Assembly (NCBI RefSeq): GCF_018397995.1 | Contig: NZ_BBQH01000012.1 | Location: 138,144 to 202,143, forward strand | Reading direction: 5' to 3' | Origin: Rhizomonospora bruguierae | Lineage (GTDB): Bacteria > Actinomycetota > Actinomycetes > Mycobacteriales > Micromonosporaceae | Length of the DNA: 64,000 bases | In this document: positions 28,282-41,105 of the stretch, piece by piece | Layout of the letters: every line of letters begins with the position of its first letter | Position numbering within the stretch: the first letter of the stretch is position 1 | Position numbers and translations under genes: made by a program | The notes under the pieces: generated by a model | The model's database searches: none | Told to the model about the DNA's origin: nothing | The model's input: only the letters and a program-made list of their open reading frames with translations

Positions 28282-29736
28282 TCAATGCCCGTCGCCGGCG
28301 GTAAACGGGGCGAGCAGGGCGGCGAGCATCGGGTCCACCCGGGCGTGGATCAGGGTGCCCTCGCCGGCGTGCCGGGTGTCCAGCACCTCGCCCCACCGGT
28401 GCACCCGCGCCACCAGGTCACCCCGGTCGTACGGGAGGCAAACGCGCACCTCGACGGCGGGGCGGGGCAGCCGGGACTCGATCGCGGCGCGCAGCTCGTC
28501 GATGCCGGCGTTGCGCCGGGCGGAGACGAACACCGCGTCCGGCCAGGCGCGCTTGAGCCGCAGCAGGGTCTCCTCGTCGGCCGCGTCTGTCTTGTTGACG
28601 ACAAGCAGTTCGGGGACCCCGTCGCCGCCCACCCCGGCGAGCACCTCGTGGACCGCGCGGACCTGCTCCTCCGGGTCCGGGTGGGCGCCGTCGACCACGT
28701 GCAGCACCAGGTCCGCCTCGGCGACCTCCTCGAGGGTGGACCGGAACGCCTCCACGATGTGGTGCGGGAGGTGCCGGACGAAACCGACCGTGTCGGAGAG
28801 CGTGTAGAGGCGGCCGTCGCTGGTGTGGGCCTGCCGGGTGGTCGGGTCCAGGGTGGCGAACAGCGCGTCCTCCACCAGCACGCCCGCGCCGGTCAGCCGG
28901 TTGAGCAGGCTCGACTTGCCGGCGTTGGTGTACCCGGCGATCGTGACGGCCGGCACCGCGTTGCGGCGGCGGCGCGACCGCTTCGTCTCGCGGACGGTCT
29001 TCAGCGACGAGATGTCCCGCTTGAGGCGGGCGATGCGGGTGCGGATCCGCCGGCGGTCGGTCTCCAGCTTCGTCTCACCGGGGCCGCGCAGCCCGACGCC
29101 GCCGCCGACCCCGCCGCCGCCGGCGCCACCGCCCGCGCCGCCGGCCTGCCGGGACAGCGCCTCGCCCCAGCCACGCAGCCGGGGCAGCAGGTACTGCAGC
29201 TGGGCCAGCTCGACCTGGGCCTTGCCCTCCCGGGTCTTGGCGTGCTGGGCGAAGATGTCCAGGATCAGCGCGGTCCGGTCGATCACCTTGACCTTGATCC
29301 GGGACTCCAGCGTGCGCAGCTGGCTCGGGGACAGCTCCCCGTCGCAGATCACCGTGTCGGCGCCCGTGGAGATCACCACGTCGCGCAGCTCGTCGACCTT
29401 GCCGCGGCCGATGTACGTGGACGGGTCGGGGCGACCGCGCCGCTGGATGAGCCCCTCGAGCACCTGCGAGCCGGCCGTCTCGGCCAGCGCCGCCAGCTCG
29501 GTGAGGGAGTTCTCCGCGTCGGTCACCGTGCCCTCGGTCCAGACGCCGACCAGGACGACCCGCTCCAGCCGCAGCCGGCGGTACTCGACCTCGGTGACGT
29601 CGGCGAGTTCGGTGGACAGCCCGGCGACCCGCCGCAGGGCGTGCCGCTCCTCGAGCTCCAGCTCGCCAGGGGTCGCGTCGAGATCGGAATCGATGTCCTC
29701 GGCCAGCTCCAGTACGAAGCTGTCCTGCTCGCGCAA
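28282..29736 (-). CDS. hflX: Ribosome-associated GTPase HflX
   Basis: A 484-aa GTPase that binds the 50S subunit and splits stalled ribosomes. The N-terminal HflX domain (STYIGRGKVDELRD, GELSPSQLRTLE) is followed by a Gly-rich loop (GGAGGGAGGGG), then LRGPGETKLETDRR. The GTPase core has G1 GYTNAGKSSLLN, G3 DTVGFVRHLPH and G4 NKTD. The start codon is a rare TTG at 29736, supported by AGGAGA upstream and conserved sequence immediately after it. It is divergent from the malic enzyme. Confidence 0.95.
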   Translation of the reverse strand: MREQDSFVLELAEDIDSDLDATPGELELEERHALRRVAGLSTELADVTEVEYRRLRLERVVLVGVWTEGTVTDAENSLTELAALAETAGSQVLEGLIQRRGRPDPSTYIGRGKVDELRDVVISTGADTVICDGELSPSQLRTLESRIKVKVIDRTALILDIFAQHAKTREGKAQVELAQLQYLLPRLRGWGEALSRQAGGAGGGAGGGGVGGGVGLRGPGETKLETDRRRIRTRIARLKRDISSLKTVRETKRSRRRRNAVPAVTIAGYTNAGKSSLLNRLTGAGVLVEDALFATLDPTTRQAHTSDGRLYTLSDTVGFVRHLPHHIVEAFRSTLEEVAEADLVLHVVDGAHPDPEEQVRAVHEVLAGVGGDGVPELLVVNKTDAADEETLLRLKRAWPDAVFVSARRNAGIDELRAAIESRLPRPAVEVRVCLPYDRGDLVARVHRWGEVLDTRHAGEGTLIHARVDPMLAALLAPFTAGDGH

Positions 29737-29875
29737 AGTAATCTCCTGTCGCCGGGAACTCGGTCCTAACCGCCTTCAATCGTGGCACGCGACGCTGGCG
29801 GGTGCACCTGTGTTACGCCGCCCCGGCGACGAGGGGCAAAATGCCTCCCAGCACCCCACCTACGGAGGGACCACC

Positions 29876-31336
29876 GTGCCGACCACTCGCCTGCCCAGCG
29901 CCGGCTTCTCCATCACGATCCGGATCGCCGTGACCGCCGACGCGTCGGCCATCGGCCGGCTCACCACCTGCGTCGGTGACGCGGGCGCGATCGTCACCGC
30001 GCTGGACGTGGTGGACTCCGACCCGGTCAGCGTGGTGGTGGACCTGACCTGCGACACCGCCGACTCGTCGCACGCCGACCAGGTGGTCCAGTCGCTGAAC
30101 GGGTTGGCCGGGGTCCAGGTCCGCAAGGTTTCCGACCGGACGTTCCTGCTGCACCTGGGCGGCAAGATCGAGGTGGCGCCCAAGGTGGCCCTGCGCACCC
30201 GGGACGAACTGTCCCGCGCGTACACGCCCGGCGTGGCGCGGGTGTGCCTGGCGATCGCGGAGAACCCGTCCGACGCGCGGCGGCTGACGATCAAGCGGAA
30301 CACGGTCGCGGTGGTCACCGACGGCTCGGCCGTGCTGGGGCTGGGCAACATCGGGCCGGCCGCCGCCCTGCCGGTGATGGAGGGCAAGGCCGCCCTGTTC
30401 AAGCGGTTCGGCGGGGTGGACGCCTGGCCGGTGGTGCTGGACACCCAGGACACCGAGGAGATCATCCGGATCGTCAAGGCGATCGCGCCGGCGTACGGCG
30501 GGATCAACCTGGAGGACATCGCGGCGCCGCGCTGCTTCGAGATCGAGGAGCGGCTGCGGGACCAGCTGGACATTCCGGTCTTCCACGACGACCAGCACGG
30601 CACCGCGATCTGCGTGCTCGCGGCGCTGACCAACGCGCTGCGGGTGGTGGAGAAGAAGCTGTCCGACGTGCGGGTGGTGGTCTCCGGGGCGGGCGCCGCC
30701 GGCACGGCCATCATGAAGCTGCTGCTGCGCCAGGGCGTCGGCGACGTGATCGCCTACGACCGGCCGGGCGCGCTGCACCGCGGGCTGCCCGGCCTGAACC
30801 CGGCCTGGCAGTGGCTGGCCGAGAACACGAACAAGGACCGGTACGCCGGCGACCTGCCCGGCGCGCTGCGCGGCGCGGACGTGTTCATCGGGGTCAGCGC
30901 CCCCAACCTGCTGACCGGCGACGACATCGCCGGCATGGCCGACCAGGCGATCGTGTTCACCCTGGCCAACCCCGACCCCGAGGTGGACCCGCGGGCCGCC
31001 CGCCAGCACGCGGCGGTGGTCGCGACCGGCCGCTCCGACCAGCCCAACCAGATCAACAACGTGCTGGCCTTCCCCGGCGTGTTCCGGGGCATGCTCGACG
31101 CCCACGCCGAGCAGTTCACCGAGGACATGGCGCTGGCCGCCGCCCGGGCGATCGCGGACGTGGTCGGCTACGACAAGATCAACCCGACGGTCATCGTGCC
31201 GAGCGTGTTCGACGCCCGGGTCGCCCCCGCGGTGGCGGCGGCCGTGCGCGCCGCGGCCACCGGCGGCACCCTGCCGACCACGGTCTCCGCCGAGGAGCTG
31301 CCGGACGTGACCGACCTCACTCCCCCACAGCGCTAG
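29876..31336 (+). CDS. NAD(P)-dependent malic enzyme with N-terminal ACT domain
   Basis: Oxidative decarboxylation of malate to pyruvate. The protein is 486 aa from GTG 29876, with GGAGGG six bases upstream. Residues ~8-90 form an ACT-like regulatory domain (ITIRIAVTADASAIGRL). The malic enzyme part has SRAYTPGVARVC, TDGSAVLGLGNIGP, EGKAALFKRFGGVDAWP, INLEDIAAPRCFEIEERL, HDDQHGTAI and the Rossmann motif VVVSGAGAAGTAI. The ACT domain suggests control by an amino acid or other small ligand and is common in actinobacterial NAD-type enzymes. The cofactor preference is not decidable here. Confidence 0.93.
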   Translation: MPTTRLPSAGFSITIRIAVTADASAIGRLTTCVGDAGAIVTALDVVDSDPVSVVVDLTCDTADSSHADQVVQSLNGLAGVQVRKVSDRTFLLHLGGKIEVAPKVALRTRDELSRAYTPGVARVCLAIAENPSDARRLTIKRNTVAVVTDGSAVLGLGNIGPAAALPVMEGKAALFKRFGGVDAWPVVLDTQDTEEIIRIVKAIAPAYGGINLEDIAAPRCFEIEERLRDQLDIPVFHDDQHGTAICVLAALTNALRVVEKKLSDVRVVVSGAGAAGTAIMKLLLRQGVGDVIAYDRPGALHRGLPGLNPAWQWLAENTNKDRYAGDLPGALRGADVFIGVSAPNLLTGDDIAGMADQAIVFTLANPDPEVDPRAARQHAAVVATGRSDQPNQINNVLAFPGVFRGMLDAHAEQFTEDMALAAARAIADVVGYDKINPTVIVPSVFDARVAPAVAAAVRAAATGGTLPTTVSAEELPDVTDLTPPQR

Positions 31337-31338
31337 CG

Positions 31339-32184
31339 CTACAGCTCCAGGACGCCCCGGGCGACCAGGACCGCGGGCCCGGCGAGGGTGACGGAGCCAC
31401 CCCCCAGGGTCAGCGTCAGGCGGCCACCCGGCACGTCCACCGCCACCGTCCCGGCGGACCGGCCGGCGTCGGCGAGCACGGCCGCCGCCACCGCGCAGGC
31501 GCCCGTGCCGCAGGACAGCGTCTCGCCGCTGCCCCGCTCGAACACCCGCATGCGCACGTGCAGGTCCGCGCCCTCCACCGGGGCGGCCGAGGGCGCCACG
31601 AACTCCACGTTCACCCCGGCCGGGAACACCGCCGGGTCGTACCCCGGCGAGGTGTGCAGCGCCAGCCCGGCCAGGTCGACCGCCTCCGGCAGCACGCAGA
31701 CCAGGTGCGGGTTGCCCATGTCGACCACGGTGCCGGGCAGGGAGAGCCCCTCCAGGGTCGCCGCGCTCCGCCCGTACAGCCGGGGTTGACCCATGTCGAC
31801 GGCGATCGACTCCGCGCCGACCAGCGCGCGCACGACGCCGGCCCGGGTGGCGACCGGCAACCCGCCGCCCTCGTCGGTGGCCAGCCCCGCGCTGGTCAGG
31901 TACCGGGCGAACACCCGCACGCCGTTGCCGCACATCTCCGCGAAGGAGCCATCGGAGTTCCAGTAGTCCATGAACCACTCGGCCTCGCCGGCCATGTCGA
32001 CCGCGTCCGGATGCTTCGCGGCCCGGACCACCCGCAGCACGCCGTCCGCGCCGATCCCCCGGCGCCGGTCGCAGACGGTCGCGACCAGGGCCGGCGTCAG
32101 CGGCAGCCGGCCGTCCGGGTCCGGCAGCAGGACGAAGTCGTTGCCGGTGCCGTGTCCCTTGACGAACTCCACGCCGCTCATCAT
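31339..32184 (-). CDS. dapF: Diaminopimelate epimerase
   Basis: Interconverts LL- and meso-diaminopimelate for lysine and peptidoglycan synthesis. The protein is 281 aa with GHGTGNDFVLLPD at the N-terminus and the two catalytic cysteines, Cys85 (MCGNGVR) and Cys225 (LSCGTGAC). The start overlaps the miaA stop (ATGA); a tandem ATG lies at the N-terminus. It is the last gene of a three-gene overlapping operon. Its stop is two bases from that of the convergent malic enzyme gene. Confidence 0.96.
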   Translation of the reverse strand: MMSGVEFVKGHGTGNDFVLLPDPDGRLPLTPALVATVCDRRRGIGADGVLRVVRAAKHPDAVDMAGEAEWFMDYWNSDGSFAEMCGNGVRVFARYLTSAGLATDEGGGLPVATRAGVVRALVGAESIAVDMGQPRLYGRSAATLEGLSLPGTVVDMGNPHLVCVLPEAVDLAGLALHTSPGYDPAVFPAGVNVEFVAPSAAPVEGADLHVRMRVFERGSGETLSCGTGACAVAAAVLADAGRSAGTVAVDVPGGRLTLTLGGGSVTLAGPAVLVARGVLEL

Positions 32185-33077
32185 TCCGCAGCCGCCAGCG
32201 CCCTAACCACCAGGTTCTCGTCCGCGCCGTCCAGCCAGACCACCCGCGGGTCGCGCCGGAACCAGGAGCGCTGGCGGCGCACGAACCGCCGCGTCGCCCG
32301 CACGGTCTCCGCGTGCGCCTCCGCCTCCGAGCACCCACCGGCCAGGAAGCGCAGAACCTGCTGGTACCCGAGGGCGCGGCTGGCCGTAAGCCCCTCCCGC
32401 AGCCCCCGCGCCTCCAGCGCGCGGACCTCGTCCACCAGGCCGGCGGCCCACATCTGGTCCACCCGGGCGGCGATCCGCCCGTCCAGGTCGGCGGGGTCCC
32501 GGTCCACGCCGATCTGCACCGCGTCGTAGAACGGGCGCGGCTCGGGCAGCCGCGCGGTGAACGGGCGACCGGTCAGCTCGATCACCTCCAGGGCGCGCAC
32601 GATCCGGCGCCCGTTGCCCGGCAGGATCGTCGCCGCGGCGGCCGGGTCGGCGGCGGCCAGCCGGGCGTGCAGCGGCGCCGGTCCGGCATCCGCCAGTTCC
32701 GCTTCCAACCGGCGGCGCACCGCCGGGTCCGTGCCCGGGAACTCGAACTCCTCCAGCACCGCCCGCACGTACAGCCCCGAGCCCCCCACCAGCAGCGGCA
32801 CCCGGCCGCGCGCGGCCACGGCGTCGATCGCCGCGCGCGCCAGCCGCTGGTACTGCGCCACGCTGGCCGGCTCGGTCACCGGCCAGATGTCCAGCACGTG
32901 GTGCGGCACGCCCGCCCGCTCGGGCGGGGTCAGCTTGGCCGTGCCGATGTCCATCCCCCGGTACAACTGCATGGAGTCGGCGTTGACGACCTCCCCGCCG
33001 AGGGCGTGGGCCAGCGCCAGGCTCAGCGCGGACTTTCCGGCGGCGGTCGGTCCGACCACCGCGATCACGCGGGTCAC
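32181..33077 (-). CDS. miaA: tRNA dimethylallyltransferase
   Basis: Adds the dimethylallyl group to A37 of tRNAs reading UNN codons; MiaB, also in this window, then methylthiolates the product. P-loop GPTAAGKSALSL, the ADSMQLYRGMDIGTAK substrate loop, LVGGSGLYVRAVL and the RRQRSWFRRD segment are all present. The chosen GTG 33077 overlaps the preceding gene's stop as GTGA and gives 298 aa; an upstream GTG at 33089 would add four residues. Confidence 0.95.
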   Translation of the reverse strand: MTRVIAVVGPTAAGKSALSLALAHALGGEVVNADSMQLYRGMDIGTAKLTPPERAGVPHHVLDIWPVTEPASVAQYQRLARAAIDAVAARGRVPLLVGGSGLYVRAVLEEFEFPGTDPAVRRRLEAELADAGPAPLHARLAAADPAAAATILPGNGRRIVRALEVIELTGRPFTARLPEPRPFYDAVQIGVDRDPADLDGRIAARVDQMWAAGLVDEVRALEARGLREGLTASRALGYQQVLRFLAGGCSEAEAHAETVRATRRFVRRQRSWFRRDPRVVWLDGADENLVVRALAAAE

Positions 33078-33742
33078 GCCCGCCGCCACGTCGCCACGAA
33101 GTAGGCCACGCCGTACGGGGCGGCGTAGTAGGTCAGCTCCCCGCGCACCGGCCCGGTGTCCGCGCCGGCCAGCACCTGCCAGGCCGGGCGCCCCGCGACC
33201 AGCAACTCCTCCGCCACGCCCGGCTCCAGGCCGAGTAGGGCCCGGCGGTCCGCGGTGGCCAGGGCTTCGGCAACCCCGTCGTCGTACCCGGGAGCCCGCG
33301 GGTCGTCATACCCGGGAGCCTTGACCCCGCGGCAGGCGGAGCCGTCCCCCATCACGAGCAGTGCCACCCGCCCCTCCGCCACGAGCCGGGCGCCGAGGTC
33401 GGCCGCCTCCCGCGGCGACGCGTCGACCGCGACGCACTGCCCGGCGTAGGGCTGGCCGCTCCCCGCCAGGAGCCACGCCCCGACGGAAAGGCTCAGCGGA
33501 AGCGTGCCCGGCGCGCCGGGCACCCCGTACCCGGCGAAGGAGTACGTCTCGCCGGGCCGCGTGGCGCGCGTGGTCGGGCCGGCCCCCACGATCACGAGAC
33601 GGTCGGGACGCGTGTCGACCAGCGTGGCGACCGCCGCCGCGCACCTGGCGCGCAGATCGTCCAGTTCCGGGGCCGCGCCGGCGGCAATCTCGGGGACAAT
33701 CAATGGCGGATGCGGGCAGACCGCGGCGGCGACCAGTGACAC
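33074..33742 (-). CDS. Class III extradiol dioxygenase subunit B-like protein
   Basis: A 222-aa protein from GTG 33742 (VSLVAAAVCPHPPLIVPE). The N-terminal CPHPPLIVPEIAAG matches the LigB/MEMO-type fold, where the first His binds metal. The rest resembles actinobacterial proteins regularly found upstream of miaA. Whether it cleaves an aromatic ring is unknown; the metal triad cannot be confirmed here. Its stop overlaps the miaA start. The reading frame contains an internal 24-bp tandem repeat (APGYDD twice). Confidence 0.78.
   Translation of the reverse strand: MSLVAAAVCPHPPLIVPEIAAGAAPELDDLRARCAAAVATLVDTRPDRLVIVGAGPTTRATRPGETYSFAGYGVPGAPGTLPLSLSVGAWLLAGSGQPYAGQCVAVDASPREAADLGARLVAEGRVALLVMGDGSACRGVKAPGYDDPRAPGYDDGVAEALATADRRALLGLEPGVAEELLVAGRPAWQVLAGADTGPVRGELTYYAAPYGVAYFVATWRRA
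33278..33320 (-). repeat. 24-bp near-perfect tandem repeat inside the dioxygenase-like gene
   Basis: The segment containing TACCCGGGAGCC occurs at 33285 and again at 33309, offset by 24 bp with one or two differences in the surrounding bases. It duplicates eight codons in frame (APGYDD repeated in the protein). It is probably recent slippage in a surface loop. Confidence 0.75.
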
Positions 33743-33933
33743 GCGGTCCACCGTAGCGGCAGGTCCCCGGCCCCCAACCGGGCGAGGAGTAGGACACCGT
33801 ATGGTCACGGTCGCCCTTGGGCGCTCGACGCGGACCGGGTGGGACCTGTGACAATGCCGTGGAGAACATGGCTGCGCTGTGGCGACCGTCACCGGACCAG
33901 CACCGGTGTGGTCGGGAGAACGAGGATGGGCAG

Positions 33934-35142
33934 ATGAACGACTGGGCGGCTTACGGGCGGGTCGACGAGGACGGCACGGTCTACGTGAAGACCGCCGAGG
34001 GTGAGCGGGCGGTGGGCTCCTGGCAGGCCGGCACACCCGAAGAGGGCCTGGCCCACTTCGCCCGGCGCTTCGCCGACCTGGTGACCGAGGTGGACCTCAT
34101 CGAGGCCCGGCTGAACTCCGGCGCGGCCGACGCCGGGCACTCCCTGACCAGCATCCGCCGGCTGCGCGCCGGCCTCGGCGAGGCGCACGTCGTCGGCGAC
34201 GTGGACGGCCTGGTGGCCCGGCTGGACAAGCTCTCGACCGTTGCCGAGGAGAAGGCCGGCGCCGCCCGCGCCGCCCGGGACGCCGCCCGCGCCGAGGCGG
34301 TGGCCCGCAAGACGGCGCTGGTCGAGGAGGCCGAGAAGCTGGCCGCCGAGTCCACCGGCTGGAAGAGCGCCGGGGACCGGTTCAAGGAGATCCTCGACGA
34401 GTGGAAGACCATCCGGGGGGTCGACAAGAAGACCGACGGCGAGCTGTGGAAGCGGTTCGCCGCCGCCCGGGACGGCTTCACCCGCCGCCGCGGCGCGCAC
34501 TTCGCCAGCCTCGACGCCCAGCGCAAGCAGGCGCAGTCGGTCAAGGACCAGCTCGTCGCCGAGGCCGAGTCGATGGCCGACTCGACCGACTGGGCACACA
34601 CGGCCAACCGGCTCAAGGAGCTGATGGCCGAGTGGAAGGCCGCCCCGCGCGCCTCCAAGGAGGCCGAGCAGCGGCTCTGGGAACGGTTCCGGGCCGCCCA
34701 GGACGCGTTCTTCACCCGGCGCAGCGAGGTGTTCTCCGCCCGCGACGCCGAGCAGCGCGGCAACCTGGAGCGCAAGCAGGCCCTGCTCGCCCAGGCCGAG
34801 GCGCTGGACGTGGACGCCGACCCGCGCGCCGCGCAGCAACAACTCCGCGAGATCCAGGGCCAGTGGCACGACGCCGGCCGGGTCCCCCGGGAGGCCGCCG
34901 GCGGTCTGGACCGGCGGCTGCGCGCCGTGGAGGAGAAGGTCCGCCAGGCCATGGATTCCGCGTGGCGGCGCACCGAGCCGTCCGCGAACCCGCTGCTGGT
35001 CCAGATGCGCGACCAGGTCGCCGAGGCCGAGCAGCGGCTGGCCCGCGCCCAGGCGGCCGGCGACGCCCGCCGCATCCGGGAGGCCGAGCAGGCCCTGGCC
35101 GCCAAGCGCCAGTTCCTCGCCCTCGCCGAGCAGTCGAGCTAG
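33934..35142 (+). CDS. DUF349 coiled-coil protein
   Basis: A 402-aa protein from ATG 33934 (MNDWAAYGRVDEDGTVY). After a small N-terminal domain (VYVKTAEGERAVGSWQAG) come long charged helices with three to four DUF349 repeats of the form W-x-x-A-(G/A)-x-x-x-K-x-x-x-x-(E/D)-W-K (GWKSAGDRFKEILDEWK, DWAHTANRLKELMAEWK, and a weaker QLREIQGQWHDAG). It is cytosolic and Ala/Glu/Arg-rich throughout. DUF349 proteins have no settled biochemical role. It is divergent from the dioxygenase-miaA-dapF operon with ~190 bp between. Confidence 0.87.
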   Translation: MNDWAAYGRVDEDGTVYVKTAEGERAVGSWQAGTPEEGLAHFARRFADLVTEVDLIEARLNSGAADAGHSLTSIRRLRAGLGEAHVVGDVDGLVARLDKLSTVAEEKAGAARAARDAARAEAVARKTALVEEAEKLAAESTGWKSAGDRFKEILDEWKTIRGVDKKTDGELWKRFAAARDGFTRRRGAHFASLDAQRKQAQSVKDQLVAEAESMADSTDWAHTANRLKELMAEWKAAPRASKEAEQRLWERFRAAQDAFFTRRSEVFSARDAEQRGNLERKQALLAQAEALDVDADPRAAQQQLREIQGQWHDAGRVPREAAGGLDRRLRAVEEKVRQAMDSAWRRTEPSANPLLVQMRDQVAEAEQRLARAQAAGDARRIREAEQALAAKRQFLALAEQSS

Positions 35143-35192
35143 CTGGCCTTCCGCCGCCGACCCACCCGCAGCGTCGACGCCGATACTCGACA

Positions 35193-38468
<3,276 letters not shown>

Positions 38469-38592
38469 GCCATCAAGGGTAAAGCCGCCCCCGCCGGCGT
38501 CGGCATGGTAGGTGGCGGCGACGCGTCAACGGGGATACGGCAAGTTATCGGCCTGTGACCGTCCCGGCGACCGCTTGAGGCATGCGCCCCTT

Positions 38593-38605
38593 TACAGTTG
38601 CCGGC

Positions 38606-38606
<1 letters not shown>
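38593..38606 (+). promoter_or_regulatory. -10 element for leaderless gluA transcript
   Basis: TACAGT at 38593-38598 lies seven bases before ATG 38606. There is no Shine-Dalgarno site before this ATG, and the spacing predicts a transcript beginning at the start codon. A TTGAGG at 38575 is too close to serve as a standard -35. Confidence 0.45.
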
Positions 38607-39412
<806 letters not shown>

Positions 39413-39441
39413 TCGGCAAGCAGTAAGAGGAGGACGTTCCA

Positions 39442-40374
39442 GTGAAAACCTTTACGCGCCTGGCCACCGTCACCACGATGGCGGCACTCGCGCTGTCGGT
39501 CGCGGCCTGTGGCAAGGAGGACACACCGAGTTCGAACGCCGGCGGCGGCAACGCGCCGGCTTCGGACACCTGCCAGACGTCCGGCGCGACCTTCACCCCG
39601 GCCTCGGGCGTGGACATCGCCGGCAGCTCGACCTTCGAGAAGATCAAGTCCGGCGGCACGGTCCGCGTCGGCGTGAAGTTCGACCAGCCGAACCTGGGCT
39701 ACAAGGACACCTCGGGCACGCGCTGCGGCTTCGACATCGAGATCGCCCAGTACCTCGCCAGCCAGCTCGGCATCGACCCGGCGAAGATCGAGTACAAGGA
39801 GATCCCGTCGGCCAACCGGGAGACGGCGATCAAGGGCGGTGAGATCGACTACTACGTCGGCACCTACTCGATCACCGACCAGCGCAAGAACGACATCTCG
39901 TTCGCCGGCCCGTACTTCATCGCCGGCCAGGACCTGCTGGTCCGCAAGGACGACAACTCGATCACCGGCAAGGACACGCTGAAGGGCAAGAAGGTCTGCT
40001 CCGCGACCGGCTCCACGCCGATCCAGCGGATCCGCGACGAGCAGCTCACCGAGCCGAACAACATCGTCGAGTTCAAGACCTACTCCGAGTGCGTCTCCAA
40101 CCTGCTGGACAAGAAGGTCGACGCGGTCACCACGGACGACGCGATCCTCAAGGGGTACGCGGCGCAGAGCCCGACCGACATGAAGGTCGTCGGCCAGCCG
40201 TTCAGCGTCGAGAAGTACGGCATCGGGCTGCCCAAGGACGACAAGGCCCTGCGCGACTTCGTCAACGACGCGCTGGACGCCGCCTACAAGGACGGCACCT
40301 GGCAGAAGATCTACGACGGCACGCTGGGCAAGTCGGGCTCCTCGGCCACCCCGCCGCCGCTCGAGCGGTACTGA
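39442..40374 (+). CDS. gluB: Glutamate ABC transporter substrate-binding lipoprotein
   Basis: A 310-aa secreted binding protein. GTG 39442 follows AAGAGGAGGACG. The lipobox (LSVAAC) carries Cys23, followed by a Ser/Gly/Asn-rich linker and the family 3 solute-binding fold (GTVRVGVKFDQPNLGYKD, GFDIEIAQYLASQLG, YYVGTYSITDQRK). The conserved Arg and Asp pocket residues of polar amino acid binding proteins are in place (YSITDQRK, DDAILKGYA). A strong hairpin lies six bases after its stop. Confidence 0.92.
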   Translation: MKTFTRLATVTTMAALALSVAACGKEDTPSSNAGGGNAPASDTCQTSGATFTPASGVDIAGSSTFEKIKSGGTVRVGVKFDQPNLGYKDTSGTRCGFDIEIAQYLASQLGIDPAKIEYKEIPSANRETAIKGGEIDYYVGTYSITDQRKNDISFAGPYFIAGQDLLVRKDDNSITGKDTLKGKKVCSATGSTPIQRIRDEQLTEPNNIVEFKTYSECVSNLLDKKVDAVTTDDAILKGYAAQSPTDMKVVGQPFSVEKYGIGLPKDDKALRDFVNDALDAAYKDGTWQKIYDGTLGKSGSSATPPPLERY

Positions 40375-40380
40375 TTGAGA

Positions 40381-40412
40381 GCGGCCGGGCGGGCGCCAGC
40401 CCGCCCGGCCGC
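40381..40412 (+). promoter_or_regulatory. 14-bp perfect hairpin between gluB and gluC (probable attenuator/3' stabiliser)
   Basis: GCGGCCGGGCGGGC and GCCCGCCCGGCCGC form a perfect 14-bp all-GC stem with a GCCA loop, starting six bases after the gluB stop and ending 30 bases before GTG 40443 of gluC. There is no T-run. Partial termination or protection from 3' decay would raise binding-protein output over the permeases. Confidence 0.75.
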
Positions 40413-40442
40413 ACTGTGCGACTCGCGGACCTGGAGCGAAGC

Positions 40443-41105
40443 GTGGGCGACTTCTTCGGCGTACTGACCAACGGCAACAACGGGCGGGTGTTCCTGGACG
40501 GCTTCACCAACACGGTGGAGTTGTTCGTCATCGCCGCCCTGTGCAGCCTCACGCTGGGCATGCTGCTCGGCGCGATGCGGGTCTCGCCGGTGCCGACGCT
40601 GCGCGCCTTCGGCGCCGGCTACGTCAACATCGTGCGGAACACGCCGCTGACCCTGGTCTTCGCGTTCCTGATTTTCGCCGTGCCGAAGCTCGGCCTGAAC
40701 ATCAACCCGTTCCCGTCCGCCTGCGTCGCGCTGACCGTCTACACCGCCGCGTTCGTCTGCGAGGTGGTCCGGTCCGGGATCAACACCGTGCCGACCGGCC
40801 AGGGCGAGGCGGCCCGCGCGCTGGGCATGACGTTCGGCCAGGTGCTGGGCCTGATCGTGCTGCCGCAGGCGGTGCGCTCGATGGTCCCGCCGCTGATGAG
40901 CGTGCTGATCGCGATGCTCAAGAACACGACGATCGCCGCCGGCTTCTCCGTGCTGGAGGCGGGCGCGATCCAGGACTACATGTCCGAGCGGGGCGAGCCG
41001 CGGTTCGGGGTGCTGCTCTGGGTCACCATCGGCTTCCTGATCCTCATCCTCCCGCTGGTGGCCTTCCAGCGGTACCTCGAGCGCAAGTGGGCGGTCGCAC
41101 GATGA
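40443..41105 (+). CDS. gluC: Glutamate ABC transporter permease
   Basis: A 220-aa inner-membrane permease with the HisMQ-type fold: about five membrane helices and the EAA loop (EAARALGMTFGQVLGLIVLPQA) contacting the ATPase. GTG 40443 has GGAG six bases upstream; GTG 40416 is an alternative giving nine more residues. Its stop overlaps the gluD start (ATGA). Confidence 0.92.
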   Translation: MGDFFGVLTNGNNGRVFLDGFTNTVELFVIAALCSLTLGMLLGAMRVSPVPTLRAFGAGYVNIVRNTPLTLVFAFLIFAVPKLGLNINPFPSACVALTVYTAAFVCEVVRSGINTVPTGQGEAARALGMTFGQVLGLIVLPQAVRSMVPPLMSVLIAMLKNTTIAAGFSVLEAGAIQDYMSERGEPRFGVLLWVTIGFLILILPLVAFQRYLERKWAVAR

